Source of the DNA: Flaccisagitta enflata
Taxonomy: Eukaryota > Chaetognatha > Sagittoidea > Aphragmophora
NCBI GenBank assembly: GCA_965153355.1
Contig: OZ231127.1
Span: 11,532,001 to 11,596,000 of the forward strand
Reading direction: 5' to 3'
Length of the DNA: 64,000 bases
Within the stretch, counting starts at the first letter, position 1. Each line of letters starts with the position of its first letter. Below the pieces are notes generated by a model. It made no database searches. It was not told the DNA's origin and saw only the letters and a list, made by a program, of their open reading frames with translations. Positions 47,164 through 62,390 of the stretch are shown here, in pieces. The translations under genes were made by a program, and so were the position numbers.

Positions 47164-48322
47164 TAAGAACGTTATTTTTTTTTTGAAGTTTTCATGTTCT
47201 TTTTTTTAAGGCCAAATGAAGCCTTCAATGTTCTTAGAGCGTTCTTAATTTAAGATACTATATAAACTACACCGTCTTTAAATCGAATTGATAAATGTTA
47301 AACCTTTATAGCTCCTTAACTACTGGGCAAAAAGTCTTCAAATTTTCAGAGAATGTTGATAATATACTGCGGTTTTGTTAAGCAAAACTTCAGTTTTTGG
47401 TCTTGAAAGGGTGAGGGTCAGCAAATCATTGAAAAAAGTGGATTTTTTGGGGCAAAATCACTTATTTCTTAGGTTTTTTTGATAAAAGTTGTTATTATAT
47501 GCTTACCATTTCAAAATATATTGAGCTGGAACCCTGAGGCTAGTCTCAAATTAAAAAAAATAATCATATTTTTTAGTTTTGGCAAAATTTTTGACCATTT
47601 TTTACATTTATGAAGATCTTGATCAATTTTCCAGAACTCAAAGTCTGCATGACAGCCGAATTTTCTTTCAAATCAATCCTTACCTCTTGAAATATCCAAA
47701 TTTTCTCAAATTTTTTGACAGAACTGAAATCTATGACATATTTCCTGCTATTTGAGACCTTGCCCGGGGCTATAGCTTTTTTTCTTTAGAAATGGCATGC
47801 AAATATAGAAAGTTTCTTTGTGGAAGAAAATATGGACGAATTGTTGCTGCTTCGAAAGTGAATTTTATTTGATGTTTTGCCAATCCTCAACTATCTAATA
47901 CTCCAATTTGAGGTTTTGTATAACAAAACCGCAGTATATTATCAACACTCTCTGAAAATTTGAAAACCTATTGTCTAGTAGTTTAGGAGTTATAAAGGTT
48001 TAACATTTATCAATTCGATTTAAAGACGGTGTATATGAAACCTCATAAAATACTATAATTTACTTATATCTAATATATTTCTATTAAATGTTGTTAAAAC
48101 AAATGCTAAATATTAAAGTCTAAAGATATTTTTATGATATTTATATTAAGAATTATATAATATTATCTAAATTATATTAAAATTCAAGTGTTTCAGTAAT
48201 ATTCTTTAAATATTACCTTCAGCAAAATTTTTTTTCAAGATTTGAAGCCTTCGTATGTTCTTAATTTTGGGGCCATTCGAAGCCTTGATGTTCTTATAAA
48301 CTAGGTTCTTATAAGAAAAAAA
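47162..48322. mobile_element. Foldback element (ATAAGAAC family), about 1.16 kb
   Basis: Ends TATAAGAACGTTATTTTTT and ...AGGTTCTTATAAGAAAAA. Inverted arms include AACCTTTATAGCTCCTTAAC (47310) against GTTTAGGAGTTATAAAGGTT (47983) and GATAATATACTGCGGTTTTG (47363) against CAAAACCGCAGTATATTATC (47925). End sequences match the MITE at 25252-25407. Confidence 0.75.
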
Positions 48323-48329
48323 ATGTATT

Positions 48330-49255
48330 CATTCTTCAACATCATTCATTCATAAAAAAAACATTCATTCATAAAAAAATATTTATTCATAATAATCTTT
48401 CACTTAAAGAGGTGGCATCGTTGGCCTACTTGATCTTGTTTAGCCTTGTCCAACAAATCTAAATCTGATGATATTATTAGGAAAATATATCTGTTACATC
48501 AATACGCTCATAAATAGCCCGCCTAGATAAGTAGCTTAAGCTCGTTTCAGTTTTGTAGGAGCAGTTTGGTATTCTTATATTTCTTTCTTTCTTTCTGATA
48601 ATTATTACTTGACAATGTCGCCTTCTCCAACCAGCCCATTAATTCGGTGAGATTTGATATAGCGGAGAATCAGTCAATCAATCAATCGATCGGTTTTTCT
48701 GTATTACAATTTATCTTGAAATACAGTCATGAGTCTACGGCACCACAAAGTCGTCTCATTTGTCAGAATGCGCGGGATTGGAGAGGCGCCCTGTCATGGG
48801 GGTTCAACAAATACGCGACAATATCACTGTTTATCAGTTAAAGTAACGAGAACAGAGTAAAAATTAATGATATAGGGTTTGATAGCCAAAATTAGTGACA
48901 TAGGCAACAAAACAAGTGTAATCATATTTCCCCTTGCTGATAAGACTCTTTGACTCACTTTATTCTTGAATGTAAAGCACCTATCGAAAATTGACATTTT
49001 AGAATATCCAAGGGCAAGGCAGCCCCCGGTGTGCCTAATACAGCGCTTCAGAGTTTCACTTAAACAATTGCCAAAGAACTGGGCAAAATCATGCCGTACA
49101 TTGAAGTTGCCTTACTGCTAAAATAGAAATAACTATAAAATCGCTCATGGGACAGTAAGTTGCATGCCTAATAAGCGGGCATGGCTTTAAAATGGTTGTG
49201 CCCTAGTGGTGCTATTTCAGGATACAGGGGGTACAATCCTTAAAAAACCCTAACT
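48330..49255. other. No gene; decayed pogo-like fragments near 49010-49230
   Basis: GTGCCTAATA...ATGCCTAATAAGCGGGCATG resembles the subterminal AATAAGGCAT repeats of 24102-24936; termini are not recognisable. ATTCATTCATAAAAAAA repeats at 48330-48390. Confidence 0.45.
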
Positions 49256-49259
49256 TTTT

Positions 49260-49404
49260 AGTCGCGAGCCCGCAACTCTACACCTTGCTGTGTCGGTCAG
49301 TTGGTACATCGGTACAAAATATTTTTTAAAATTTTGAGCGTTTTTGCATAACTGCTCCTGCCCGACTGTACGCGACTTGATTGGGCCGTGTATCTGGCCT
49401 TGTT
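49260..49404 (-). mobile_element. HINE-like repeat
   Basis: Stem AGTCGCGAGCCCGCAACT, GTCGGTCAGTTGGTACATCG core, CTGCCCGACTGTACGCGACT, end CCGTGTATCTGGCCTTGTT. Confidence 0.8.
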
Positions 49405-50017
49405 CAAATCAACGGAAATAACAGCAAATCTAAAGGAAAAGTTGTTGCTAGTTGGACATGAGGCTGAAATGCGGTTATTTTTTCATTTTCTGAGGCTGAC
49501 ATGACAGTGTTGCCAGTATTATTTTTCAACCAATTTGAGCCTCAACGGTGTTAAAAAAAAAATTGTTACTCAATCAAAAGCGTGTAAATCAGCCATTTGA
49601 GGCCTACAATATACCCTCTGAAGACATCTATAAATTTACCCCAATGTTCCATATAATTATCCATTCCAAACAGAGCATCTTGAACCAGTGACCATGTGTG
49701 ATCCTTGGATGAGTGGTCATGAGTTAGCCACAGAGCCGAGAAAAGATGATGACGACGATGACGACGATGACGACGAAAAGGCAACAACATAAACGGCAAA
49801 CCAAGGATTTGTTGAAGATTCCCAAATCATCGTCGTCGTCTTCATACAGAAATAGAATCGGCGTGTGTGTGTGCGCGCGTCTCTCTGTGCGTGTAAATCT
49901 TGAAACTCGTGCGTGTCATGTGCGTGTACAGCCAGCGGCGGGTTAGCAGCGAAGCTAGCATCAAAACTGCGGCCTCAGAGATAGACAGGAACGTCGCCGC
50001 AGACCCGCGGTACCAAG

Positions 50018-51545
<1,528 letters not shown>

Positions 51546-51555
51546 AAGCGCGAGG

Positions 51556-51935
51556 CATGATAGGCATAATAGGCATTATAGGCATGATAGCTATAAGAGA
51601 CATGATTGGCATGACAGTCATGATAGGCATGATAGCTAAAAGAGACATGATAGGCATGATAGGCATGATTGGTATCATAGGCATGATAGGCATTATAGGC
51701 GTGATAGCTATAAGAGACATGATTGGCTTGACGGGCATGACAGGCATGGTAGGCATGATAACTATGAGAGATTGGCATGATAGGTAATATAGGCATGATT
51801 GGCGTGACTGGCATGGCATACATGACATAAATGATAGGCATGACGGGCATGATGGACATGAATAACATGATAGACATGATTGGCATGACAAGCACAGCAG
51901 GAAGGACAGGCATGACAGGCATGAAAGACGTCTTC
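51556..51935. repeat. 9-bp minisatellite (GGCATGATA)n
   Basis: About 40 degenerate units, with GCTATAAGAGACATGATTGG higher-order blocks recurring about every 60-70 bp. Read as protein it gives Ile-Gly-Met text on one strand and His-Ala-Tyr text on the other. Confidence 0.9.
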
Positions 51936-51964
51936 ATGGCATGGCCAACTGATCATGGAAGAAA

Positions 51965-52335
51965 TGAATTCAATTTTCAGATGAGCCCTCACTTTTGGGC
52001 AGAGGCCCCGATGGGATCGATGACCTATATTTTCACACAATCCCATCTTCAAGGCCCAAATCCCAGCCTTGAGAGATTTGGGTCTCAAAACTGGGATTTG
52101 GGCCTTGAGGCTGGGATATGGGCCTTGAGGCTGAGATATGGGCTTGGTGGTAGGGGGGGTGCGGAGGAGAAGAAGAAGAAGAAGGAGAAAATTCCCCATA
52201 TGTTTGAAAGCATAGGTCATCAACCCCTTTGGGGCCACTGCCCTGCTCAGCCCTCAACTTCAAGCATAACCTACCGAGGCAGGGCACAGCTACCGCTGAC
52301 CATCTAACGCTTTTGGGGCTATTCGCCATGGCATA
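51965..52335. mobile_element. Family-3 repeat, short array
   Basis: GGGCAGAGGCCCCGATGGGA, GATGACCTAT, five or six GGCCCAAATCCCAGCCTTGA units, then CATAGGTCATCAACCCC, TTTGGGGCCACTGCCC and CAGGGCACAGCTACCGCTGA. Both flanks preserved. Confidence 0.8.
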
Positions 52336-52389
52336 GTTTCTTTGCCTGATTTTTCAAACCCCATATTTGTCCACAGAGGTGAATTTCCG

Positions 52390-52580
52390 GCTGGCTAATT
52401 TGGAATCTTGGAGGGCTGATTGAAGCCTGAGAGAATTTGTTTGAGCAATAATCTTGCCTGTGTAGGCTTAGACAAATCATAAGCCAATTCAGGGCAAAAT
52501 GGAAAGATGTTCATCCTGAAATTCACCCCTGTGTTTTACAGGACATTGGCACTTTGGGGCGCTGCCCCAAAACCGTTCTT
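52390..52580. mobile_element. Family-3 repeat fragment
   Basis: GGCTGATTTGAAGCCTGAGA-type units, then CACCCCTGTGTTTTACAGGA and TTTGGGGCGCTGCCCC. Confidence 0.65.
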
Positions 52581-53076
52581 CCTTTCCCAATGAATGAGAT
52601 GCACCACGCGCGAGTGAGCAGGGGCCGTAATGCACCTACGGACCGACCTTCAACTAACCAACCAAGAGACCAACCCTAAGAGGCCTACAGAAATCCGTTC
52701 ACATAAGCTAATAGATAAAACACTTTTAAAACTGACTTTTAAAATCAACCTTTCATCGTCTTAGGTAGTTGGTTTCACTCAAGTAACTCTGTCACTTTCA
52801 ACTTGGGTTTTGTGTCTTCCCTTTAAATCCTTGTCTTAGAATTGGTGAAAACTAAGAAAATTATAGGAAGAAAAACACAACTGAAAGAATCTGGATCGGG
52901 CCGATTTTTTCGCCGATTTTTGTTGATTATCTAATCCTTTCTCTCAATTTTCTTTCTTACCATTATGCGTCTTTTTTTGAATAGGTCCTCGTGCCTCCAT
53001 ATGAGGTCCGTCGGCCCGTTAGTCTATCGGTTCATTATCCTTCATTAGAATCGCAAAAGTGGCTGATATCATTTTT

Positions 53077-53266
53077 AGTCGCGTGCTACGCGACTCTACA
53101 ACCCGCTTTGTCGGTCCGTCGGTCCGTCGGTCCGTCCGTCACACTTTACTTTTTTTGGGTTTTTGCGGTTTTTTGCCTCACTGCTCCTGCCCAAATGATG
53201 AACTGACCTCAATTATGGCCCCTGCCCACCCGCACGCGACTGGGGTAGCCGTGTATCCGGCCTTGT
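53077..53266 (-). mobile_element. HINE-like repeat, near full length
   Basis: Stem AGTCGCGTGCTACGCGACT, CTACAACCCGCTTTGTCGG, GTCCGTCGGTCCGTCGGTCC core, CCCGCACGCGACTGGGGTAG, end GTGTATCCGGCCTTGTTA. A cleaner copy of the nested one at 32260. Confidence 0.86.
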
Positions 53267-53470
53267 TACTCATTGCTTAGTCTTTCTTGCATTGGTTAGT
53301 CCCGTGTAAGGGACTCTTTATGTTGGACTTTTGATTGGTAGATCAAACCATCCCTTCATTGGTCAGCCCATAACATTTCTTGATTTCTAATTGTGCAATT
53401 TTGTGAAATCTTATGTAATTATGTTTTTTTTTATAAATATGAGGAAAGAGGTTATAAGGAGTAGGCTACT

Positions 53471-54089
53471 CACTGCTGTCTCAAACAAAGTTTGAGACAA
53501 GAATGACAAAACTATGCGTTTTTTTTTTTCATTTTCGCATAGGTCATGGGCATACAAACCAAGAACCATCGAGTAGAAAATTTTTCCAGAGGCGCTTTTT
53601 GAAAAAAATGAAAAATTCAATATTTTTAGCTTTATTTTTTATAAAAAATTTTTTTCAGGTTTGTTTAACCTATTTTTTGAGAGCATATTGTTAATCCTAA
53701 TAAAATTCTGATTCATTTGATAGGTCGCATTATATGGTTTTCAAAAAAAAATAATTTTTTTCATATTTTAGGCCACCGTTCTAATATTGTAATAGTGGCT
53801 TTGAAAATGAATTTTTTTTTATGAAAACTATATAGTGCGACCTATCAAATGAATCAGAAATTTATCAGGATTAACATTATGCTGTCAAAAAAAAGGTTAA
53901 ACCGACCTGAAAATTTTTTTATGAAAAATGAAGCTAAAAATATTGAATTTTTCATTTATTTCAAAAAGCGCCTCAGGAAAGATTTTCTACTTGATAGTTC
54001 TTGGTTTGCATGCTCATGAACTATGCAAAAATGCAAAAAACCGCATAGTTATATCATTCTTGTTTCAAACCTTGTGTGAGACAGCAGTG
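53471..54089. mobile_element. Chapaev-like foldback, 619 bp, 4-bp TSD TACT
   Basis: CACTGCTGTCTCA...TGAGACAGCAGTG, TACT at 53467-53470 and 54090-54093. Inverted arms run almost to the centre (GAAAAATTCAATATTTTTAG at 53609 against its complement at 53935). Second CAC...GTG element with a 4-bp TSD in the window. Confidence 0.83.
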
Positions 54090-54111
54090 TACTGTGAACC
54101 TGTTTAGCTTA

Positions 54112-54518
54112 CCGTATTTCCCCAAATAATGCCCAGGCACTTTGAAAATAGAAAAATGACATTTCCACTGTTACCTCTTAATACCCCCTTAAACAAGGGT
54201 GAAAGATAAGAAAATGATGAATAAAAAATAAGGAAGTGATAAGTAACAATGATAAGTGAATTGAATAAAAAGAAATCAATGCCAAGATACAAAAATGTAA
54301 GTGAAGCAGAAAAATCTATGGAAAGGATCGGAAAAACAAGTAAAAATGATGAAATTACAATGAAAACAATACTCATAAATCATGGCTATCAAAAAAGCTC
54401 AAAGGAGCCAATGTGAAGATAGCAATCAAGTCAGCCAAGACGATGTTGATGATAAAACTTTTCACAGAAAAAGGGGAGGGCGCTAATTAGGGAAGTGTGC
54501 TAATTAGAGGAAATATGG
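54112..54518. mobile_element. TA-flanked MITE, CCGTATTTCCCC family, 407 bp
   Basis: CCGTATTTCCCCAAATAATG left, CTAATTAGAGGAAATATGG right, TA at 54110-54111 and 54519-54520. Relative of 38318-38662. Confidence 0.78.
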
Positions 54519-54760
54519 TATATATTCAAGCTTTGGAATTCCTTTGCTCCTTCTTCCATCCATCTCTACCTTTAGCGCGGATATTCAACATGTACTTCCA
54601 AAGGACTCATTATTGACCGACTTGGCCTTGTTTTCTTTGCTGCAGGGCTGCGACTACGTCACGCCTTCTCGCGTGGTTCTTCTTTTCTTACTCAATCTTC
54701 TTCGTCTTCTTATTCGTCTTGTTCTTCGTCTTCGTCTTCTCCTCCTCCCTCGTCTCCTTG

Positions 54761-55022
54761 TTCTTCTTCTTCTTCTTCTTCTTCTTCTTCTTCTTCTTCT
54801 TCTTCTTCTTCTTCTTCTTCTTCTTCTTCTTCTTCTTCTTCTTCTTCTTCTTCTTCTTCTTCTTCTTCTTCTTTTCTTCTTTCTCTTCTTCTTCTTCTTC
54901 TTCTTCTTCTTCTTCTTCTTCTTCTTCTTCTTCTTCTTCTTCTTCTTCTTCTTCTTCTTCTTCTTCTTCTTCTTCTTCTTCTTCTTCTTCTTCTTCTACT
55001 TCTTCTTCTTCTTCTTCTTCTT
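54761..55022. repeat. (TTC)n microsatellite, about 262 bp
   Basis: Two near-perfect TTC/CTT blocks split at 54871-54888 (TTTTCTTCTTTCTC) and one TCTACT at about 54997. GAA/TTC arrays of this length form triplex DNA in vitro (general knowledge). Confidence 0.97.
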
Positions 55023-55056
55023 CCATTTGTCTGCCTTTTTTCCACTAACTCAACAA

Positions 55057-55248
<192 letters not shown>

Positions 55249-55464
55249 TAATTCCCGTGCGCCTAGATTCGGGTCGAGTTGAGGCTGATGACTGGAGAAA
55301 ACCAGAAATAAAGAAGAAGCAGTGATTCTTTTTTTTTTTTAGTGAAGCTTTCAAAGTACGAGGCTTATTTAAGCGAAGTAGTCAAGAGATGTGATTCCCT
55401 TAAAGCTAAATTCTTTGTCCAGCAGAGGTGGGGTTGCGTCGATATATTTGCAAAGGTATAATTA

Positions 55465-56670
55465 CAGTGCGGCTCAAAAAAAAGTTTTAGGTAGTATTAA
55501 ATCCTATTTTATAGCAATAGACATAACCTTTTAACTATTTTTAAGTGCGTCCTCGCACTTCTATAAGAGGTCATGTCTGTTGGTTGGTTGGTTGGTCGGT
55601 CGGTTGGTTGGTAACGCAAACGTTTTAAACGCTCAAAACGGCCAATTCTGTTGTCTTTCTTCATTACTATCACCTGTCATGCCTCACCACACTCATTTTC
55701 ATTCATTCATTCATTCATTCATTCATTCATTCATTCAAAACGTTCATTCACAAACTCTTAATCAAGCGAGGCGCACTTATTGGCCATAACTTGGCCTTGT
55801 TTCTTTATCATCTATGATTTAGACTACAATACTTGAATGAACCTTCACAGTTTGACTAGAAAGTGGAAAATGATGCAGTATAAAAAAAAAAACAAGTTGC
55901 AAGGATGTTTTTGAGGTTTCATCGCCTAGATGCCTTAAAGTCCATCGAAAGCGAGCACTTAACTGATTAACTGTGAGCCAGAACCATAAAAAATCCATGA
56001 CCATTTGAAAGCTCTGCGAAAAATCTTTCAAATGGGAGGTTGCTGGTCACTGTAGCTTTATTCGTTTAGAAATGGCAAAGGTTTGAAGAAAAAAATCACT
56101 GATTGAAAAAAATGTTCATTTCATATTTTTTTAATGAACAATTTTGGTTTTTCTATTTTTGACAATGATGCAGCTCAAGATTATCTTAGCTACTCTTTAT
56201 CCATGAGCAAATTGAAGAGCTTCAAATTTTCTTCAAAATGGCGCCAAGAACAAATTTTTAACTCAATGCATTTTACTTTTATGTTAGAATAAAGATAAGC
56301 CATGAAAATCACATAGTAGATTTCCAAATTATTTACCACCAGTCTTCATTCTTACGCCATTTCTAAACGGATAGAGCAAGGACGTCCAGCAAGGTCTCAT
56401 TTGAAAAGTCTTTCGCAGAGCTTCAAACAATGACAAACAAGCAGTTTGATTTTTTTGTTGCCAAAGTTAGTTTTTTCCCAACAGATTTTTGGGACATCAA
56501 CTTCAAACTTCTGTTACTTTCAAACCGTTTGACCGACATAATTGTGCTTGGCGGCATATGCTTCATTTTTTGAAACTCTTTAATTCTATCATGGATTTTT
56601 TTAAGATCTATCAATAAATACCTGCAATATAACATGTAAAAGACCTAAAACTTTTTTTTGAGCCGCACTG
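55465..56670. mobile_element. TA-flanked mariner-like element, 1,206 bp
   Basis: CAGTGCGGCTCAAAAAAAAG and its inverse at the right end, TA at 55463-55464 and 56671-56672; outer TIR about 28 bp. Inner palindrome arms at 55990-56085 and 56350-56430 (CATTTGAAA..CTCTGCGAAA; TTCTAAACG). Contains a HINE-like copy at 55543-55801. Confidence 0.85.
55543..55801 (-). mobile_element. HINE-like repeat, AAGTGCG stem variant
   Basis: Stem AAGTGCGTCCTCGCACTT, CTATAAGAGG, GTTGGTTGGTTGGTCGGTCGG core, (CATT)n at 55700-55736, end AACTTGGCCTTGTTT. Confidence 0.78.
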
Positions 56671-56679
56671 TACATAGGT

Positions 56680-57330
56680 ATATTGGTACATTGGTGCGTA
56701 CCACTTGGATAAGAAAAAAAAAAATATCGACGAAGCAGATACAAAAAACAATTTGAACTATCATCAAGTAGGACATTTTGAAAGATTTTCAAATATTTTC
56801 TTAATCTATACCAACCCCACTAGGTCTGTATCTCAAACGGTTTAGAAGTAAGAGCCATGCAAAGAGAAGCACAATTTTGCTGAAATGCACTTTTATGGAG
56901 GGAAAAAAGATAGCAATACCAGATTGGCGCCAAATGAAAGCTTTTCAAAGTGTTTTAAAATGGTCTAAGATTTTGATTACTTTTTCTAAAATTTGTAGGC
57001 AAACTTAGCTTTTTAAAAGTGCGTCTTTTTTTATCCATGTGGTAGGTACACCTAAGTAAAATTTTGCGCACTTGTGATACTACTCTGAAAAAAGATACGT
57101 AAGAAACAACGATTTTTGAGCATTACGACCCCTGCCTAGTCACATCCCAGTCCCAACCCACCCACATGTGTTACTTTCCCTGCCCACCTGCAAGCGTCTA
57201 CTTTTTGGCCGTGAATCCTTGTTTTGATGACGTGAAGTTGGCCAAATTTTTGATTTCGGAGCCTTTCAACCTCTGCCCACTCACTTTACTGCCCACACTC
57301 AGCCACATTACTGCCCCTTCTTACCAGCCA
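56680..57330. other. No gene; shared repeat module at 56820-57000
   Basis: GGTCTGTATCTCAAACGGTT and AGATAGCAATACCAGATTGG / CGCCAAATGAAAGC repeat text seen at 23820 and inverted at 41325. Confidence 0.55.
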
Positions 57331-57379
57331 AACTACTATATGGTGACTGGGGGTGGTTAGGGGTGGTGAATGTTGAGAT

Positions 57380-59038
<1,659 letters not shown>

Positions 59039-59046
59039 GTTGAGAT

Positions 59047-59165
59047 AAGTAATTTTCCCTGATAGGTGGTCATTCTGGGCCAGTGTGATGGTGATTAGGG
59101 GTGGTTAGGGGTGGTGAATGTTGAATTAAGTAATTCTATTTGATAGGTGGTCATTCTGGGCCAGT
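59047..59165. repeat. Tandem duplication flanking the hAT insertion
   Basis: GATAGGTGGTCATTCTGGGC at 59064 and 59140, and GGTTAGGGGTGGTGAATGTT at 57356 and 59105. The second copy retains an uninterrupted target (TGTTGAATTAAGTAATT). Confidence 0.8.
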
Positions 59166-59264
59166 GTGTACCCCTGCCCAACCACATAAATGCCCCAGCA
59201 CAACTGCATAACTGCCCCTGTGGCCCTCCCTATCAAAAAGTGATTGTAGTTTATTTCAGTTCAG

Positions 59265-60425
59265 TTTTTGGGCAGCGGCCCAGAAATTTCTCCTTCTCCT
59301 CCGTCCGTCTGTACCCCCCCAGTTTCGAGGCCCAAATTCTAGTCCCGAGGCCCAAACTCTAGCTGTAAGGCCTATATTTCACCCCAGAGATCCAAATTCT
59401 ACCCTTGAGGCCCAAATTTTAGCCTTGAGGCCCAAATTCAGCCCTCTCAGACCCAAAATCACCCCTCTCAGACCCAAAATCAGCCCTTTTAGATCCAAAA
59501 TTAGCTCACTCAAGCTCAAAATCAGCCCACTAAGGTACTAGATCAGCCTTATCAGGCCCAAAATCATCTATTTCAAGCCTGAAATCAGACCTCTCAAACC
59601 TAAAATTGGTCTCAATTCAGCCCTTAAAATGACCCTCTCAGGTTCAAATCTGCCCTCATCCCTGATCTCATTACTGTTCTCCAATCAATCAAATCAGTCC
59701 TTAAATGTGCTTTCTCAGGACGTCTGGAAATTCACCCCTGTGTCCTACAGGACATCGGCCCTTTGGGGCCGCTGCCCTGCTCCCACTCAGCTTCTTCAGC
59801 TAATCACTCCAAGCAGGGCATCGGGTACCGCTGACCATGTGCGATCCTTGGATGACTAGTTGTATTTTGTTCTCCAGTTTTTTGGCCATTTTTGCCACTG
59901 ATACACATCTCAGAGATGGCAGGGGCCAGGAAGCACCCTTTTTGGGTAGCAGACCCGAAGGGCCGATGTCTTGTAGGACACAGGGTCCCTCGGTTCTTCC
60001 GTCTGTCCATCCGTCCGTCAGTCCTTCCCTCCCCCCCTTGGCCATTGGAGAATCAAGTTTGCAGACTCAGGCCTGATTTTGGCCCTCTGAGCCCTCAAAT
60101 TAGCCTTTTCAGACCTCAATTTAGCCCTCAAGAGCTCAAATCATCTCTCCAGACCTCACATCTGCCCTCAAGACCACAAGTCAGCCCTCCAGACCTCAAA
60201 TCCGCCCTCCAGGCCCCAAATCAACTCTTCAGGCCTCATCTGGGCCTCAAGCCTGCCCCTCAAACCTCAAATCTGCTCTTTTGGACTAAATTCTGCCATC
60301 TCGACTTCGAATCTGCCTCAGGACGTCTGCCGCTGCCCTGCTCTCACTCCACTATTTCACTTGATCACTCCAAGCAGGGCATCCGGTACCGCTGACCATG
60401 TGCGATCCTTGGATGACTAGTTGAT
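59265..60425. mobile_element. Family-3 repeats, two adjacent copies with diverged arrays
   Basis: GGGCAGCGGCCCAGAAAT, then GAGGCCCAAATTCTAGCC units (59325-59720), ATCGGCCCTTTGGGGCCGCT, AGCAGGGCATCGGGTACCGC; then a second start with AGACCCGAAGGGCCGATGTC and CAGACCTCAAATCTGCCCTC units (60070-60320) to GGGCATCCGGTACCGCTGAC at 60378. Confidence 0.75.
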
Positions 60426-60639
60426 TTTAGTGTGCTGAACCAGACGAGGTGGGTAAAAGTGGGAAGACGAGGTGGGAAGACGAGGTTTTCTACATTTTGC
60501 TCACCTATCTTTCCTAAAACAGTCAAAATACGTATGGAGGAGATTGCCCAACGTAAGAATCAGGCGTGTATAAAGGGGGGGGGGGAATTATCAAAAGGTT
60601 GGAAACGGGAATGGTAATCAAGAGGAAAACAGGTCGCCC

Positions 60640-60679
60640 AAGGGCAATATGTGGTCAGCGATACCCGTCGCCCTGCTAT
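60640..60679. mobile_element. Family-3 repeat, left fragment before the hAT
   Basis: GTGGTCAGCGATACCCGTCG and CCCTGCTAT; continues after the hAT at 62546 (TGAATTTGAGTGAG, GGCAGCGGCCCCAAAGGGGA). Confidence 0.75.
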
Positions 60680-61065
60680 CAGGGCTAAGGATGCAATCCG
60701 GGATGCGAACGCGAACGCACAGGATGCGTGAGATTTTGCTAAACGCGGATAAGGATGTGAACGCATCTGCTGGAATAAAGGAGTGGATGCGAATGCGCAT
60801 CCTCACCAAAGCGTTCGCGTTCATGCTCTTTTGTCCTGGCCAAGTCCTGGACCTTTTAATTCAAAACTCAAAACCTTAAAAATGTTATCCCTTCATGTTT
60901 CATTCTTCTGCCTCTGACATTTTTCTTCCTTTTTTTAAAGTTGCAGACTCTTATACATGTATGTATGTAGAGGCTTTGTCCATCCATCCCTTTGTTCGTT
61001 GGATTATGATATGGTGTAGTTGTGATTGTGTGTGATTTTTTTTGCTTGGGTGTGCACGCGTGTCC

Positions 61066-61066
61066 G

Positions 61067-61118
<52 letters not shown>

Positions 61119-61185
61119 TGTGCGTGTCTGTGTCAGTGTGTGCTAGTGTGCACGTGTGTGCGAGCGTGTTTGTGTGCTGTGTGCG
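61066..61185. repeat. (GT)n microsatellite
   Basis: Pure GT to about 61110, then GTGTGTGCGTGTC variants. Confidence 0.93.
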
Positions 61186-61374
61186 TGTCTGTAACTTGAG
61201 GGAGGGGAGATTGTTTGCCATGACAATTTTGCAACCCCTAGGTACTAGCTTTTTTTCATTCATGAATCCATTCTTTTCTCCTCATTCTTTCCTTCCGTCT
61301 TTCTCTCTACCTTTCTTTCTCTCCTTCTTTCCCTCTTTCCTTGATTGTTCCTTTCCTTCTTTCCTTCCCTCCTT

Positions 61375-62010
61375 TTGGGCAGCGGCCCCGAAGGGGCCGA
61401 TGACCTATGCTTTCACACATATGGGAAACTTTCTCCTTCTCCTCTTTCTTCTTCTCCTTCTTCTCCGTCCCCCCCCCCCTCGAGGCCCAAATCCTAGTCT
61501 CGAGGCCCAAATCCTACTCTCGAGGCCCAAATTCTAGCCTTGAGGCTCAAATCTCAGCCTAGAAGCTCAAATCCCAGCCTGGAGGCTCAAATCCCAGCCT
61601 CAAAGCTCAAATCCCAGCCTGCAGGCTCAAATTCCAGCCTGAAGGCTCAAATCTCAGCCTGGAGGCTCAAATCCCAGCCTCTAGGCTCAAATCTCAGCCT
61701 CAAGGCTCAAATCCTAGCCTTGAGGCTCAAACGCCAGCCTCAAAGCTCAAATCCCAGCCTTGAGGCTCAAATCCCAGCCTTGAGGCCCAATTCCTGGTCT
61801 TGAGGCCCAAATCCTGGTCTCAAAGCCCAAATTCTGGTCTCAAGGCCCAAATCCCAGCCTCCAGGCCCTAATTCCAGCCTTGAAGCTCAAAAAAAGACAG
61901 CATAGTTCATTGGCCCCTTCGGGGCCGCTGCCCCTCTAACCACCACCCACCCACATACACTCACATAGGGGCAACGGGTACCGCTGACCATCTGACGCTT
62001 TTGCGACTAT
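61375..62010. mobile_element. Family-3 repeat with the longest array (about 20 units)
   Basis: GGGCAGCGGCCCCGAAGGGG, GATGACCTATG, then GAGGCTCAAATCCCAGCCT units (20-21 bp) from 61480 to 61890, then GGCCCCTTCGGGGCCGCTGC and GGCAACGGGTACCGCTGACC. Both flanking hairpins are intact: a model copy of the family. Confidence 0.87.
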
Positions 62011-62044
62011 TTTCCTTCCTCCCTTCTTTCCTTTCTTTCCTTCT

Positions 62045-62067
62045 TTCCTTGATTTTTTTTCTTTCTA

Positions 62068-62130
<63 letters not shown>

Positions 62131-62263
62131 TCCTTCTTTCTTTCTTTCTTTCTTTGTTTCTTTCTTTGTTTCTTCTTTTTTTTTGTTTCTTTCTTTCATT
62201 TTTTCATTCTTTCCATCTCTTTTTCTTTCTTTCTTTCATTTTTTCATTCTTTCCATCTCTTTT

Positions 62264-62314
<51 letters not shown>

Positions 62315-62390
62315 ATCTTTCTTTCTTTCTTTCTTTCTATCTTTTTCTCTTTCTTTCTTTCTTTCTTTTTTACTTTTTTTCTTTCTTTCT
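62045..62390. repeat. (CTTT)n microsatellite
   Basis: TTTC tetramers with a duplicated TCATTTTTTCATTCTTTCCA block at 62195 and 62235. Confidence 0.95.
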
